A stretch of 64,000 nucleotides of DNA from Marinirhabdus gelatinilytica (GCF_003353425.1 NZ_QRAO01000001.1:682001-746000), one strand, 5' to 3'. Positions 8,922 to 18,331 are shown, counted from the first letter of the stretch. Notes: generated by a model not told the origin, from the sequence alone. Numbers and translations are program-made.

Positions 8922-9376
8922 AACCTGTGCAGGAACCACATATTGAATTAAAGAAATTCCTACCGCACCGTGAGCCCATGCTTATGGTAACCAGGCTTTT
9001 GGCCATAGATGAAACAACGGTGCATACCGAGTTTGATGTAACCGATGACTGCGTATTTGTAAAAAACAATTTACTTGCCGAAGCTGGCCTTATTGAAAAC
9101 GCCGCACAGGCCTGTACCGCCATTGTAGGCCGTAGTTTTTTTGAGAAAGATGACCTTACGGGAGAAAGCAATGAGCTTATAGGGTATTTAAGTGCCATAA
9201 AAAAAATTGAAATTTTCGACCTACCCAAAACGGGTGCCACTATTACGACAAAGGCAACCTTAAACTCAAGGCTGGACACTGGCACCCTGACCATTTGTAG
9301 CATGCAATGTTCCACTTTTAATAATGACCAATTAATTGTAGCTTGTACCCTCAATTTCCTAATCCATGAAGTGTGA
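8918..9376 (+). CDS. Hotdog-fold FabZ-like protein 2 (Glu kept, catalytic His missing)
   Basis: 152 residues from a GTG that overlaps the previous stop (GTGA). The N-terminal KKFLPHREPMLMVTRLL is FabZ-like. Glu60 (GLIENAAQ) is present, but the FabZ histidine position is Val46, and no histidine lies anywhere in the helix region. Alone it should be inactive as a dehydratase. The tight coupling to the preceding hotdog gene suggests a mixed complex. Aryl polyene loci also carry paired dehydratases, which fits. Confidence 0.78.
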   Translation: MKPVQEPHIELKKFLPHREPMLMVTRLLAIDETTVHTEFDVTDDCVFVKNNLLAEAGLIENAAQACTAIVGRSFFEKDDLTGESNELIGYLSAIKKIEIFDLPKTGATITTKATLNSRLDTGTLTICSMQCSTFNNDQLIVACTLNFLIHEV

Positions 9377-9777
9377 TGAAAAAGAGCGATGTACCACAGG
9401 ACGAGAGCAATCTGGAAAAAGCCGATCTTCGTGAACTATGCTATGCCGTAGATGAAAATGGCGAATATGTTACCCAGCATACCACTGGCTGGGACCCCAA
9501 GACCATTGCGCTGAACAATGCCATAGACGCTATTAAAGAACGCGTGGAAAACGCCCGGGCCAAAGTACTCGCTAAGGAAACAAGCCCTATAGAATACTAC
9601 ATGGAACTGAATAAAATGGATCTTTCGGTATTGGCAAGTTATGTGGGGATGTGGAAATGGCGTGTGAAAAGACATTTTAAACCCTCTGTCTTCAAAAAGC
9701 TTTCTAGACGGACACTTCAAAAATATGCCGATACTTTTGATATTACCATAGACCAACTACAAAACATTGAAAGCTAA
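9376..9777 (+). CDS. Small conserved protein with XRE-like C-terminal helices
   Basis: 133 residues from the ATG at 9376 (TGATG overlap with the previous stop; GTG at 9373 is possible). I do not recognise a named family. Residues 1-75 are charged and helical. Residues 78-133 follow a helix-turn-helix pattern (LSVLASYVGMWKWRVKRHF ... LQKYADTFDITIDQL) resembling the XRE fold. It is cotranscribed within the pigment operon, so it might be a local regulator or a protein-interaction subunit; nothing in the sequence decides. Confidence 0.65.
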   Translation: MKKSDVPQDESNLEKADLRELCYAVDENGEYVTQHTTGWDPKTIALNNAIDAIKERVENARAKVLAKETSPIEYYMELNKMDLSVLASYVGMWKWRVKRHFKPSVFKKLSRRTLQKYADTFDITIDQLQNIES

Positions 9778-9780
9778 AAC

Positions 9781-10782
9781 ATGGAAATTAATTTTACCCA
9801 TCACCAGTCTGCCCATTGTGAGAACGGCGTGGTCTCAAACCTGATGAAGCATCACGGCTTTCAGGTAAGCGAACCTATGGTTTTTGGTATTGGGTCTGGC
9901 TTGCTGTTTTGTTACATTCCTTTTTTGAAGGTAAACCATGCGCCAGCAATTACGTATAGGGCAATGCCCGGGAAAATCTTCAATAGATTTGCAAAACGGG
10001 TCGGTGTCCAGTTCAAGCGTGAAAAGTTTAAAAATTACAAGGCGGCAAAGGCAAGATTAGATACCAATTTAAAGAAGGACAATCCAGTGGGCTTGCAGGT
10101 TGGGGTGTACCATTTAACCTATTTTCCAGACGAGTATCGTTTTCATTTCAATGCCCATAACTTGGTAGTTTACGGAAAACAAGACCATACTTACCTTATT
10201 AGCGACCCCGTGATGGAGACGGTAACTACCCTCACCGAAAAAGAATTGGAAAAAGTACGGTTTGCCAAGGGTGCCTTTGCACCAAAGGGCCATATGTATT
10301 ATCCAATTGCCTTCCCAAAGGAGCTCAAACTTGAAAAAGCCATCGTAAAGGGCATCAAGAAAACGTGTAGCGATATGCTGGCGCCAGTGCCTTTTGTAGG
10401 AGTCAGAGGCATCAAGAAAATTGCAGGACTTATACGAAAATGGCCGAAGAAGAAGGGAACCAAGGTCACCAATCATTATCTGGGGCAAATTGTAAGGATG
10501 CAAGAGGAAATAGGTACCGGCGGCGGCGGGTTTAGGTATATTTATGCAGCTTTTTTACAAGAAGCAGGAAAATTGTTGGGCAATGAAAAACTCTTGGAAC
10601 TCTCTGCTGAAATGACAAAAATTGGAGACCTTTGGAGAGATTTTGCCGTGGACGCCTCTAGAATCTATAGAAACCGGACCACCAAAGTAGCCATAGATGT
10701 ATACGATGATGTTGCAACCCAGCTGGAACACATTGCCGAAAAGGAAAAAGCCTTTTTCAAAAAACTGAAGAAGGCCGTCTAA
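9781..10782 (+). CDS. BtrH-like (butirosin H N-terminal domain) protein
   Basis: 333 residues. The N-terminus HHQSAHCENGVVSNLM places a cysteine (Cys13) like the nucleophile of the BtrH/C39-type fold, and FHFNAHNLVVYG and YLISDPV blocks follow, as in BtrH N-terminal domain proteins with a C-terminal DUF4872-like helical region. In butirosin biosynthesis BtrH transfers an acyl group from an acyl carrier protein to an acceptor. Here the same chemistry could move the polyene from its ACP to the resorcinol or another acceptor. The family call is firm; the role is inference. Confidence 0.75.
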   Translation: MEINFTHHQSAHCENGVVSNLMKHHGFQVSEPMVFGIGSGLLFCYIPFLKVNHAPAITYRAMPGKIFNRFAKRVGVQFKREKFKNYKAAKARLDTNLKKDNPVGLQVGVYHLTYFPDEYRFHFNAHNLVVYGKQDHTYLISDPVMETVTTLTEKELEKVRFAKGAFAPKGHMYYPIAFPKELKLEKAIVKGIKKTCSDMLAPVPFVGVRGIKKIAGLIRKWPKKKGTKVTNHYLGQIVRMQEEIGTGGGGFRYIYAAFLQEAGKLLGNEKLLELSAEMTKIGDLWRDFAVDASRIYRNRTTKVAIDVYDDVATQLEHIAEKEKAFFKKLKKAV

Positions 10783-10825
10783 GAAGCGAAGCCACAATAG
10801 GTATCCTGCCGAAGCTCACAAGAGT

Positions 10826-11569
10826 ATGATTGAAATTTGTAATCTTTCTAAAAAATACAAAGGCGCTGAAAATCTTTCGGTTAAAGAACTGAACCTTACC
10901 GTTAACAATCAAGAAATATTTGGCTTGCTGGGGCCCAACGGAGCGGGCAAGACAACCCTTATTGCAATGCTAAGTTCACTTATACAGCCTACTTCGGGCT
11001 CTTTTAGTATTAATGGACTTACATTTCAGCAACACAAAAACAAATTGAAACAAACCATAGGGATCGTGCCCCAGGAGTATGCCCTGTACCCAACCTTGAC
11101 CGCCTACGAGAACCTCCATTATTTTGGGAGCATGTACGGACTTCATGGAGAACATTTAAAAAGCCTCATACACACCCATCTGGAACATTTGGGATTGGCA
11201 AAATTTGCCAACAAACGAATCAATACCTTCTCTGGGGGGATGAAACGCCGTGTAAACTTAATTGCCAGTATCCTCCACGATCCCAAGGTTCTCTTTCTCG
11301 ATGAGCCCACTGTTGGAGTAGATGTACAATCCAAAAATGTTATCATAGAACATTTAAAAGAGCTGAACAATGACGGAACCACCATAATTTACACTTCGCA
11401 CCACTTGAACGAAGCCGAAGCGTTCTGCCACAGGGTCGCTATTATAGACCATGGCAACATTATTGTTAAAGGAGAGCCCAAAGCACTAATAGCCTCACAG
11501 GAGGGTGCACACAATCTTGAAGATGTGTTTTTGCAATTAACCGGAAAAGCCCTGCGAGACCATGCGTAA
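10826..11569 (+). CDS. ABC transporter ATP-binding protein
   Basis: 247 residues. Walker A is GPNGAGKTT at 36-44 (Lys42), the signature is FSGGMKRRV, Walker B is VLFLDEP, and the switch histidine is in YTSHH. It belongs to the DrrA/NodI-like export branch. It overlaps the permease gene by eight bases, so the two form one exporter, probably moving a pigment precursor across the inner membrane. Confidence 0.93.
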   Translation: MIEICNLSKKYKGAENLSVKELNLTVNNQEIFGLLGPNGAGKTTLIAMLSSLIQPTSGSFSINGLTFQQHKNKLKQTIGIVPQEYALYPTLTAYENLHYFGSMYGLHGEHLKSLIHTHLEHLGLAKFANKRINTFSGGMKRRVNLIASILHDPKVLFLDEPTVGVDVQSKNVIIEHLKELNNDGTTIIYTSHHLNEAEAFCHRVAIIDHGNIIVKGEPKALIASQEGAHNLEDVFLQLTGKALRDHA

Positions 11570-12827
11570 ACTCTTGGCCTCTGCATATAAGGAAATAGTG
11601 TTGCTGTCCAGGGATCTGGGAGGAATTGCCATACTCTTCATTATGCCGTTGGTATTGGTGGTTACCATTACGCTTATACAGGACAGTAGCTTTAGGACCA
11701 TTCAGGACAATAAGATTGAAATCCTGTTGGTAGATTTTGATAAAGGAATTGTGGCAAAACATATTTCAGAAGGGTTAACAGCCTCCAATTCCTTTGAAAT
11801 CATTAGCATCCCTTCAGAAACCGAAGCAAAGGAGGCCGTGCGACAAGGAAAGTATCAATTGGCAATTGTGATCCCTGAGAAACTTTCAGAAAAACTTCAG
11901 CAAAAGGTTGCTAATAATGTAGAAAGTGTCTTGGCCCAATTTAGTGTGGAGGAGGAACCTATCCCAATTTCTGAAGAGAAAATAGAAAAAAAGGAAATTA
12001 AACTATATTTCGATCCCGCAACACAGATAGCGTTTAAAAATGCCGTGAAGAATGGTATCGATAAATTAATTTCGCACATAGAGATCCAAACCATTTACCA
12101 GGCGTTTCAAGAGCAAATGGAAGAAGAGGACACAGCTATTTTCGAAACCGAGAGCTTCATTAGCTATAAAGAGATTGTTCCTACAGGGGGCGACGAGGGA
12201 AAAGTACCCAACTCTGCACAGCACAATGTGCCTGCCTGGGCCCTTTTCGCTATATTTTTTATAATTGTTCCGTTGTCCATTAACATCGTTAAAGAAAAAT
12301 CGCAAGGTACCTTTGTACGTCTCCGCACCCAGCCCGTGAACTATGCCACCGTTTTGGGAGGTAAAACCTTGGTGTATGTTGGCGTGTGCGCCATTCAATT
12401 TACGTTGCTGTTGTTGGTGGGGGTATTTGTATTCCCTAGTATTGGCTTGCCACAGCTAGAGGTTGGTGGCCGGTTACCATTGTTGTACACGGTGGCAATT
12501 TTTTCGGGACTTGCTGCTGTTGGACTTGGTCTATTGTTGGGTACCGTTGCAAGGACCCAAGAACAATCGGCTCCTTTTGGAGCGACACTTGTGGTAATAC
12601 TTGCTGCATTGGGTGGGGTTTGGGTGCCTGTGTTTGTAATGCCTCGGTTTATGCAGCTGCTTTCCAATATATCTCCCATGAATTGGGGGTTAAATGGTTT
12701 CTATGATGTATTTTTAAGGAATGCAACTTTTACTGAAATCTTACCCGAAATAAGCTTGTTGCTCTTATTTTTTATCGTAACCATTAGTATTTCAATTGTC
12801 TATAATGAAAGAAAAAATGCCGTTTAA
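11562..12827 (+). CDS. ABC-2 type transporter permease
   Basis: 421 residues. One membrane helix near 20-40 is followed by a large periplasmic domain of about 180 residues rich in Glu and Lys, then five hydrophobic segments from about residue 225 to the end. This is the usual layout of ABC-2 export permeases. The segment KEKSQGTFVRLRTQPV after the second helix is the conserved cytoplasmic loop. It pairs with the overlapping ATP-binding gene upstream. Confidence 0.9.
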   Translation: MRKLLASAYKEIVLLSRDLGGIAILFIMPLVLVVTITLIQDSSFRTIQDNKIEILLVDFDKGIVAKHISEGLTASNSFEIISIPSETEAKEAVRQGKYQLAIVIPEKLSEKLQQKVANNVESVLAQFSVEEEPIPISEEKIEKKEIKLYFDPATQIAFKNAVKNGIDKLISHIEIQTIYQAFQEQMEEEDTAIFETESFISYKEIVPTGGDEGKVPNSAQHNVPAWALFAIFFIIVPLSINIVKEKSQGTFVRLRTQPVNYATVLGGKTLVYVGVCAIQFTLLLLVGVFVFPSIGLPQLEVGGRLPLLYTVAIFSGLAAVGLGLLLGTVARTQEQSAPFGATLVVILAALGGVWVPVFVMPRFMQLLSNISPMNWGLNGFYDVFLRNATFTEILPEISLLLLFFIVTISISIVYNERKNAV

Positions 12828-13257
12828 TCCTAAAAAAGAAATTAGCTATACCAATCAGATTCGGGTTAGGTTCGTGGAAACAGATCCCTTGGGCATCGTT
12901 TGGCACGGCAACTATATCCAATACTTTGAAGATGGGAGAGAAGCCTTTGGCCGCCACCACGGCATTTCATATCTGGACCAGAAAGATCAAGGTTTTGCAA
13001 CACCCATTGTAAAATCTACCAGCGAGCACAAGCTGCCTCTGCGCTACGGAGACGTTGCTACAATAAAGACAATTTACGTAGACTCGCCAGCCGCAAAAAT
13101 GATTTTTAGGTACGAAATTTACAATCCAGAAAACCAATTGGTTTGCACAGGGGAGACCATTCAGGTTTTTGTGGCACTGGATAGTGGGGAGTTGTCACTA
13201 ACCCTTCCAGAATTTTTTATAGATTGGAAAAAAAAAGAAGGACTGTTGGATGAGTAG
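12805..13257 (+). CDS. 4-hydroxybenzoyl-CoA-type acyl thioesterase (YbgC-like)
   Basis: 150 residues from the ATG at 12805; a second ATG at 12817 would give 146. Both overlap the permease 3-prime end. The hotdog thioesterase motif is VETDPLGIVWHGNYIQYFEDGREAF, with Asp27 as the catalytic aspartate. It would release or edit acyl chains from ACP or CoA in the pathway. It overlaps the next ketosynthase by eight bases. Confidence 0.85.
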   Translation: MKEKMPFNPKKEISYTNQIRVRFVETDPLGIVWHGNYIQYFEDGREAFGRHHGISYLDQKDQGFATPIVKSTSEHKLPLRYGDVATIKTIYVDSPAAKMIFRYEIYNPENQLVCTGETIQVFVALDSGELSLTLPEFFIDWKKKEGLLDE

Positions 13258-14407
13258 CACCTTTGTTTCACATAATAACATTATCTCGTCTTTGGGATGT
13301 AACAGCCAAAGTGTTGTGCGCCAGGTAAAGAAGGAAACCACGGGCCTGTCTTTGGTCACAGATGAAAGGATTCACCCAAAGCCTTTTTACACCTCAATAA
13401 TCCCTTCTGAAAAACTCACAGAATCTTTTAAAGAAATAGGCGTAATTGACCAATACACTAAATTGGAACAAATGCTCATCCTCTCCCTCAAGGACGTGAT
13501 AGATGCTTCAGCAATTGAATTGGACGATAGGGTAGGGATTATAGTTTCAACCACCAAGGGAAATATTGATGTGTTGGAAAAGAACAGCCCGTTTCCCAAA
13601 GAGCGCGCTTACCTATCCAGCTTGGGGGATGCCGTTAAAAACTTTTTTGGACTCAGTACTGAACCTATCGTGCTGTCCAATGCCTGTGTGTCAGGCGTGC
13701 TGGCGGTGGCCACTGCAAAACGATTTATAGCACAAGGAAGGTTTGACCATGTATTTATTACCAGTGGCGATTTGGTAACACAGTTTATAGTTTCGGGTTT
13801 CAACTCGTTCCAGGCATTGAGCGACCTACCCTGTAAACCGTACTGCAAATATAGAACGGGCATAAACATAGGGGAAGTTGCCGCCAGTGTTTTGGTCACT
13901 TCAAAAAAAACAGGCTTAACTCCCGAAGCTGTTGAAATTATAGGAGATGCGTCCTGTAACGATGCCAACCATATTTCGGGTCCCTCGAGGACAGGCGAAG
14001 GGCTGGTGCGTGCAGTAGAAAATGCTATTCAGGAAGCAACTATCGAAACCGAAGATATCGATTTTATTTCGGCTCACGGCACAGCTACTCTCTATAACGA
14101 TGAGATGGAGGCCATTGCCTTTAACAGGCTACGAATGCTGCATACCCCTTTGCATAGTTTAAAGGGTTATTTTGGGCATACCTTGGGGGCATCAGGATTG
14201 TTGGAAACCATTGTAGGAATGCATTCGCTGCATCAAAATACATTGTTTGCCTCGCTTGGATATACCGAAAGAGGTGTTTCAAAACCCCTTAACATCATTG
14301 AGAAAACCACCCCAAAGCAGCTCAGCACTTTTCTAAAAACGGCATCAGGATTTGGGGGGTGTAATACAGCGGTGATATTCAAAAAAGCGAATAAAAACCA
14401 TAAATAG
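13250..14407 (+). CDS. Beta-ketoacyl synthase, complete active site
   Basis: 385 residues, divergent from FabF at the N-terminus (it lacks the usual VVITGxG start) but with the full triad: Cys146 in LSNACVSGV, His276 in SAHGTATLYND and His310 in GYFGHTLGA. The start overlaps the thioesterase stop. It is the second catalytically complete KS of the locus and is followed by a KS-like fragment, so it may work with that partner. Confidence 0.88.
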   Translation: MSSTFVSHNNIISSLGCNSQSVVRQVKKETTGLSLVTDERIHPKPFYTSIIPSEKLTESFKEIGVIDQYTKLEQMLILSLKDVIDASAIELDDRVGIIVSTTKGNIDVLEKNSPFPKERAYLSSLGDAVKNFFGLSTEPIVLSNACVSGVLAVATAKRFIAQGRFDHVFITSGDLVTQFIVSGFNSFQALSDLPCKPYCKYRTGINIGEVAASVLVTSKKTGLTPEAVEIIGDASCNDANHISGPSRTGEGLVRAVENAIQEATIETEDIDFISAHGTATLYNDEMEAIAFNRLRMLHTPLHSLKGYFGHTLGASGLLETIVGMHSLHQNTLFASLGYTERGVSKPLNIIEKTTPKQLSTFLKTASGFGGCNTAVIFKKANKNHK

Positions 14408-14422
14408 GATTAAACTTAAAAT

Positions 14423-15031
14423 TTGAGCAGTAACCACTACATACAGGCGTTTGTACACATTAAAAACGAAACCGTTTCTTTACATGGAAATACCTTGCTT
14501 GCTGCACCAAAAACAGATTTTTCTACATTCAGTAAAACAGCCTATAAAGAATTGGGAACTAAATATCCTAAATTCTTTAAAATGGACCGCCTTAGCAAGT
14601 TGGCCTTTTTGGCGGCCGATGTACTGCTGAAAAATGATAAGGACCCTCAAGAAAATACTGCCATTGTACTTTCCAACCGGGCATCTAGTCTTGACACCGA
14701 TATGAAACACCAAAACACCATTGCAGACGCTGCAAATTACTATCCCAGTCCTGCTGTATTTGTGTACACTTTGCCTAATATTTGTATAGGCGAGATAAGT
14801 ATAAAGCATAAACTGTTTTCTGAGAATAGTTTTTTTATCTTTGACCGCTTCAACGCCAACTATTTATTCGACTATGCCGAAAGTTTATTAAAAACTAAAA
14901 AGGCTTCAAAAGTGCTTTGCGGCTGGGTAGAAGTTGACGCAGGTAATTATGAAGCGTTCCTGTATTTGGTTAGCGATACGGGAGCAATAAAGCACACCAT
15001 TAAAGAGATAACAAGATTATACAAACTATGA
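14423..15031 (+). CDS. Truncated ketosynthase-like protein (N-terminal half only)
   Basis: 202 residues from a TTG at 14423; an in-frame TAA two codons upstream excludes an earlier start. The sequence ENTAIVLSNRASSLD and VFVYTLPNICIGEISIKH follows the N-terminal half of the thiolase fold of ketosynthases, but no nucleophile cysteine motif or His motifs are present and the protein ends where the second half would begin. Its stop overlaps the ACP start (ATGA), so it looks functional rather than decayed. A non-catalytic partner subunit is plausible. Confidence 0.7.
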   Translation: MSSNHYIQAFVHIKNETVSLHGNTLLAAPKTDFSTFSKTAYKELGTKYPKFFKMDRLSKLAFLAADVLLKNDKDPQENTAIVLSNRASSLDTDMKHQNTIADAANYYPSPAVFVYTLPNICIGEISIKHKLFSENSFFIFDRFNANYLFDYAESLLKTKKASKVLCGWVEVDAGNYEAFLYLVSDTGAIKHTIKEITRLYKL

Positions 15032-15285
15032 GCGATCTAAAGCAAGAATTGAAAGAAAAAATCATTGAGCAACTAAACCTCGAAGATGTTGCTGTAGAAG
15101 AAATTGGAGATAACGATGCTTTGTTTGGTGACGGCCTGGGGCTGGACTCGATTGACGCCCTGGAGCTCATCGTGATGCTAGATAAAGACTACGGAATAAA
15201 GTTGTCCGATCCTAAGGAAGGTCGAAAGATTTTCGAATCGGTTGAGGTCATGGCAAACTATATCTCCGAACATAGAACCAAATAA
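15028..15285 (+). CDS. Acyl carrier protein (second of two)
   Basis: 85 residues, acidic, with the phosphopantetheine Ser41 in GLGLDSIDALELI. It differs clearly from the first ACP at 5.3 kb (GLDSIDAL against ELDSLDFV), suggesting that the two carriers serve different steps, for example the polyene and the resorcinol chains. It is coupled to the KS-like fragment upstream by ATGA overlap. Confidence 0.92.
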   Translation: MSDLKQELKEKIIEQLNLEDVAVEEIGDNDALFGDGLGLDSIDALELIVMLDKDYGIKLSDPKEGRKIFESVEVMANYISEHRTK

Positions 15286-15294
15286 AACAAGTTT

Positions 15295-16497
15295 TTGAGC
15301 AAGGGCGTAGCAATTACTGGGATGGGAATCATTTCTGCCATTGGTAACAACGTGGCAGAAAACTACGATGCACTCATCCAGGAAAAGAAGGGCATTTCAC
15401 GAATCTCCAAGATTGATACCATCCATAAGGACGCTATCATGGTAGGCGAAATTGATACTACCAACGAACAGTTCTTTAAGCAACTGAATCTTCCTGAAGA
15501 CAATAATTACGGGAGATCTGCCCTGCTAGGGGTTGCTGCTGCAAAAGAAGCCGTGGCACACGCCAATATAAAAGATATTGTAAAATATAGTACAGGCTTG
15601 ATCTCTGCTACCAGTGTGGGTGGGATGGATATGACCGAGCAGTATTACTACAAATACCTTGAAGACGAAAGCCTTCAAAAATATATCGAAGGTCATCACG
15701 CAGGCGATTCTACCCAAAAAATTGCACAAGAACTGGGTATTGAGAAGAGCTTGGTCACTACCATTAGCACTGCATGCTCTTCGGCGGCAAATGCTATTTT
15801 AATGGGGGCACGGCTCATAAAATCTGGAAAGTTGGATAGAGTTGTGGTTGGCGGGACAGATTGTCTTTCAAAATTTACCATCAATGGGTTCAAAACCTTG
15901 ATGATTCTTTCCGACACCTATAACACCCCTTTCGATGAAAACCGAAAAGGGCTTAACCTTGGAGAGGCTGCGGCGTACCTGGTTCTGGAAAGCGATGCTG
16001 TTGTAAAAGCCGAAAATAAAAAAGTCTTGGCCTACGTAAAGGGCTACGGAAATGCCAACGATGCCTTTCACCAAACAGCTTCATCTGAAAATGGGGACGG
16101 TGCCACCCTGGCGATGGAAAAAGCCCTAAAAGTAGCAGGAATGGAACCAAGGGATATAGATTATGTAAATGCCCACGGGACAGCCACAGGCAATAACGAT
16201 CTTTCCGAGGGGCGTGCGCTTATACGTGTTTTTGGGGAAGATTTGCCAGAATTTAGCTCTACCAAGGCCTATACGGGACACACCCTTGCGGCTGCGGGTG
16301 CTATTGAAGCGGTATATTCGGTATTGGCATTACAGCACAATATAATTTTCCCGAACCTTAACTTTAATTCCCAAATGAAGGAATTTCACATCACTCCCCA
16401 AACCCAACTCAAGCAGAAAGAGTTGCATACGGTGCTTTCCAATTCATTGGGGTTTGGTGGTAATTGCTCCACTTTAATCTTTTCAAAAGAGGCGTGA
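15295..16497 (+). CDS. Beta-ketoacyl-ACP synthase II-like enzyme, complete active site
   Basis: 400 residues from a TTG start at 15295, ten bases after the ACP stop. The triad is Cys161 (ISTACSSAANA), His294 (NAHGTATGNND) and His329 (KAYTGHTLAAAG). It directly precedes a KS paralogue without catalytic residues, the arrangement of a type II KS-alpha / chain-length-factor pair. It is therefore the likely polyene elongating synthase. Confidence 0.9.
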   Translation: MSKGVAITGMGIISAIGNNVAENYDALIQEKKGISRISKIDTIHKDAIMVGEIDTTNEQFFKQLNLPEDNNYGRSALLGVAAAKEAVAHANIKDIVKYSTGLISATSVGGMDMTEQYYYKYLEDESLQKYIEGHHAGDSTQKIAQELGIEKSLVTTISTACSSAANAILMGARLIKSGKLDRVVVGGTDCLSKFTINGFKTLMILSDTYNTPFDENRKGLNLGEAAAYLVLESDAVVKAENKKVLAYVKGYGNANDAFHQTASSENGDGATLAMEKALKVAGMEPRDIDYVNAHGTATGNNDLSEGRALIRVFGEDLPEFSSTKAYTGHTLAAAGAIEAVYSVLALQHNIIFPNLNFNSQMKEFHITPQTQLKQKELHTVLSNSLGFGGNCSTLIFSKEA

Positions 16498-17561
16498 TGA
16501 AAAAGGTATATATACAAGGGGCTGGCTCCATTTCGTCTCAAAAAACGTTTGACAATAGTGAGTTTTTAGATGAAATTTCAGTTTATAATGATACGGTGAT
16601 TTCGGTCGTAAACCCAAATTACAAAGAATATATCCCTCCCGCAGCAGCTCGAAGAATGGCAAAGGGTATAAAAATGGGCGTGGTAGCTTCAAGGATTGCT
16701 ATGCAAGAAGCAAACGTTGAACAGGTTGATGCCATCATCACGGGAACTGGGATGGGCTGTGTGGTAGATTCAGAAAAATTTGTGAGTGCGATCATAGACA
16801 ATAACGAAGAATTTTTAACCCCAACCTCCTTTATCCAGTCTACGCACAACACCGTAGGAGGCCAGATTGCCCTCGGGATGGGCTGTAAAGGGTACAACTT
16901 TACCTACGTCCACGCCAGTAATTCTTTCGAGTCTGCATTGCTCGATGCCAAGATGCAGTTGGAACTGGGTGAAGCTTCCTCAATCTTAGTGGGGGGCGTA
17001 GACGAACTGGGAGCGCATACCATTAAAATCCATAGGCTTATAGATCACATAAAGGAAAACGCTGTAACCCCCGCAACGCTACTGGATTCAAAAAGCAGTG
17101 GTTCCGTTTTTAGTGAGGGTGCCAACTTTTTCGTTTTGGGGAACGCATTATCTGAACGTTGTTATGCCGAAGTGGTTTCAGTAGAAATGTACAATACCCT
17201 CCCGTTGGAGAATCTAGAGGAAACGGTGGAGGCATTTCTGAAAGACAACAACCTCTCAACCGAAGAAATAGATGTTGTTGTTATGGGGAACAATGGTGAT
17301 GTAGCGTACGATAATTATTACAATCATATAAGCAGTGCTCTTTTTTCTGAAACACAACACGTATATTACAAACATTTGTGTGGGGAGTTTAACACCGCTT
17401 CATCCTTCGGGATGTGGTTGGGCGCCAAAATCCTAAAAACCCAGCAAATACCTGAAATAGTAAAGCTAAATGAAACAAAAGCTTCTGCAATAAAGCATAT
17501 TCTACTATACAACCAGTATAGAGGCGAGAACCATAGCCTTAGCTTACTCAAAAAATGTTGA
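16497..17561 (+). CDS. Ketosynthase paralogue without catalytic residues (chain-length-factor-like)
   Basis: 354 residues from the ATG at 16497, which overlaps the preceding stop; the frame is open 11 codons further but those overlap the KS. The thiolase fold is recognisable, yet the nucleophile position is Ser141 (YVHASNSFESA), the first histidine motif reads MGNNGDVAY instead of NAHGTAT, and the second reads LCGEFNTASS instead of TGHTxAAAG. All three active-site residues are gone, so it should act as a non-catalytic partner that sets chain length, like KS-beta subunits. Confidence 0.85.
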   Translation: MKKVYIQGAGSISSQKTFDNSEFLDEISVYNDTVISVVNPNYKEYIPPAAARRMAKGIKMGVVASRIAMQEANVEQVDAIITGTGMGCVVDSEKFVSAIIDNNEEFLTPTSFIQSTHNTVGGQIALGMGCKGYNFTYVHASNSFESALLDAKMQLELGEASSILVGGVDELGAHTIKIHRLIDHIKENAVTPATLLDSKSSGSVFSEGANFFVLGNALSERCYAEVVSVEMYNTLPLENLEETVEAFLKDNNLSTEEIDVVVMGNNGDVAYDNYYNHISSALFSETQHVYYKHLCGEFNTASSFGMWLGAKILKTQQIPEIVKLNETKASAIKHILLYNQYRGENHSLSLLKKC

Positions 17562-18331
17562 GATTTAAGACCATAAACACACTCTTTGCAGTGCTTTTGG
17601 TAGTGTTGCTTGTGCTCCATTATTTTTATGTGCTTCCGGTAGGGTTTGTTTTTGTGTTAGTCTTAGGTTGGTTGCTCATTACGGTTATGGGTTCTGCTTT
17701 TATTAGGTGGAATTACCATTTCAACTCCTTGCACCACAGCAAAGCGACCGAAGAAAACCACATTGCCATTACGTTCGATGATGGTCCACACCCTGTGTAC
17801 ACTCCAAAAGTGCTTCGGCTTTTAACGGAATATAATGCCAAGGCCACATTTTTCTGTATTGGGAAAAATATAGAAGCATACCCAGTGTTGTTCAACCAAA
17901 TCATTAATCATGGCCACACCGTGGGCAACCATACCTATTCCCACAGTAATGGATTTGGGTTCTTTTCAACAAAAAAAGTTGAGGAAGAACTCAGGCGTAC
18001 CAATGCCATTGCCGAAAAGGTTTCAGGAAAGCGCCTGAAAATGTACCGTCCCGCTTTTGGGGTGACCAATCCCAATATAAAAAAAGCGTTGCAGGTCCTA
18101 AGGTTAACGCCCATAGGCTGGAGTAAACGCTCATTCGATACTACCCAGCTCTCAGAAAAAAAACTAGTAGCACGTGTAACGCATAACCTAAAAAAAGGAG
18201 ATATTATCCTATTGCACGATACTAGCGATAAAACCATTGCCGTTTTGGAACGCTTATTGCTATTTTTGAAATCGAAAAACATGCAGGCAGTTACGGTGAA
18301 CCAGTTGCTTTCAATACAGCCCTATGAATAG
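17555..18331 (+). CDS. Membrane-anchored polysaccharide deacetylase (CE4/NodB family)
   Basis: 258 residues. Two hydrophobic segments at about 8-25 and 28-48 anchor it. The NodB domain is complete: Asp75-Asp76 in TFDDGPH, His126 and His130 in GNHTYSH, YRPAFG and the C-terminal ILLHDTS. It removes N-acetyl groups from a polysaccharide or glycolipid. Overlap with genes on both sides ties it to the pigment operon, where its substrate is unclear; modification of a sugar head group or of the envelope is possible. Confidence 0.87.
   Translation: MLRFKTINTLFAVLLVVLLVLHYFYVLPVGFVFVLVLGWLLITVMGSAFIRWNYHFNSLHHSKATEENHIAITFDDGPHPVYTPKVLRLLTEYNAKATFFCIGKNIEAYPVLFNQIINHGHTVGNHTYSHSNGFGFFSTKKVEEELRRTNAIAEKVSGKRLKMYRPAFGVTNPNIKKALQVLRLTPIGWSKRSFDTTQLSEKKLVARVTHNLKKGDIILLHDTSDKTIAVLERLLLFLKSKNMQAVTVNQLLSIQPYE

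Noticed and set aside
8878-9354. 158-codon frame opposite the second hotdog gene
   Set aside because: Antisense to a gene with a clear fold; its Ser- and Val-rich composition is that of a shadow frame.
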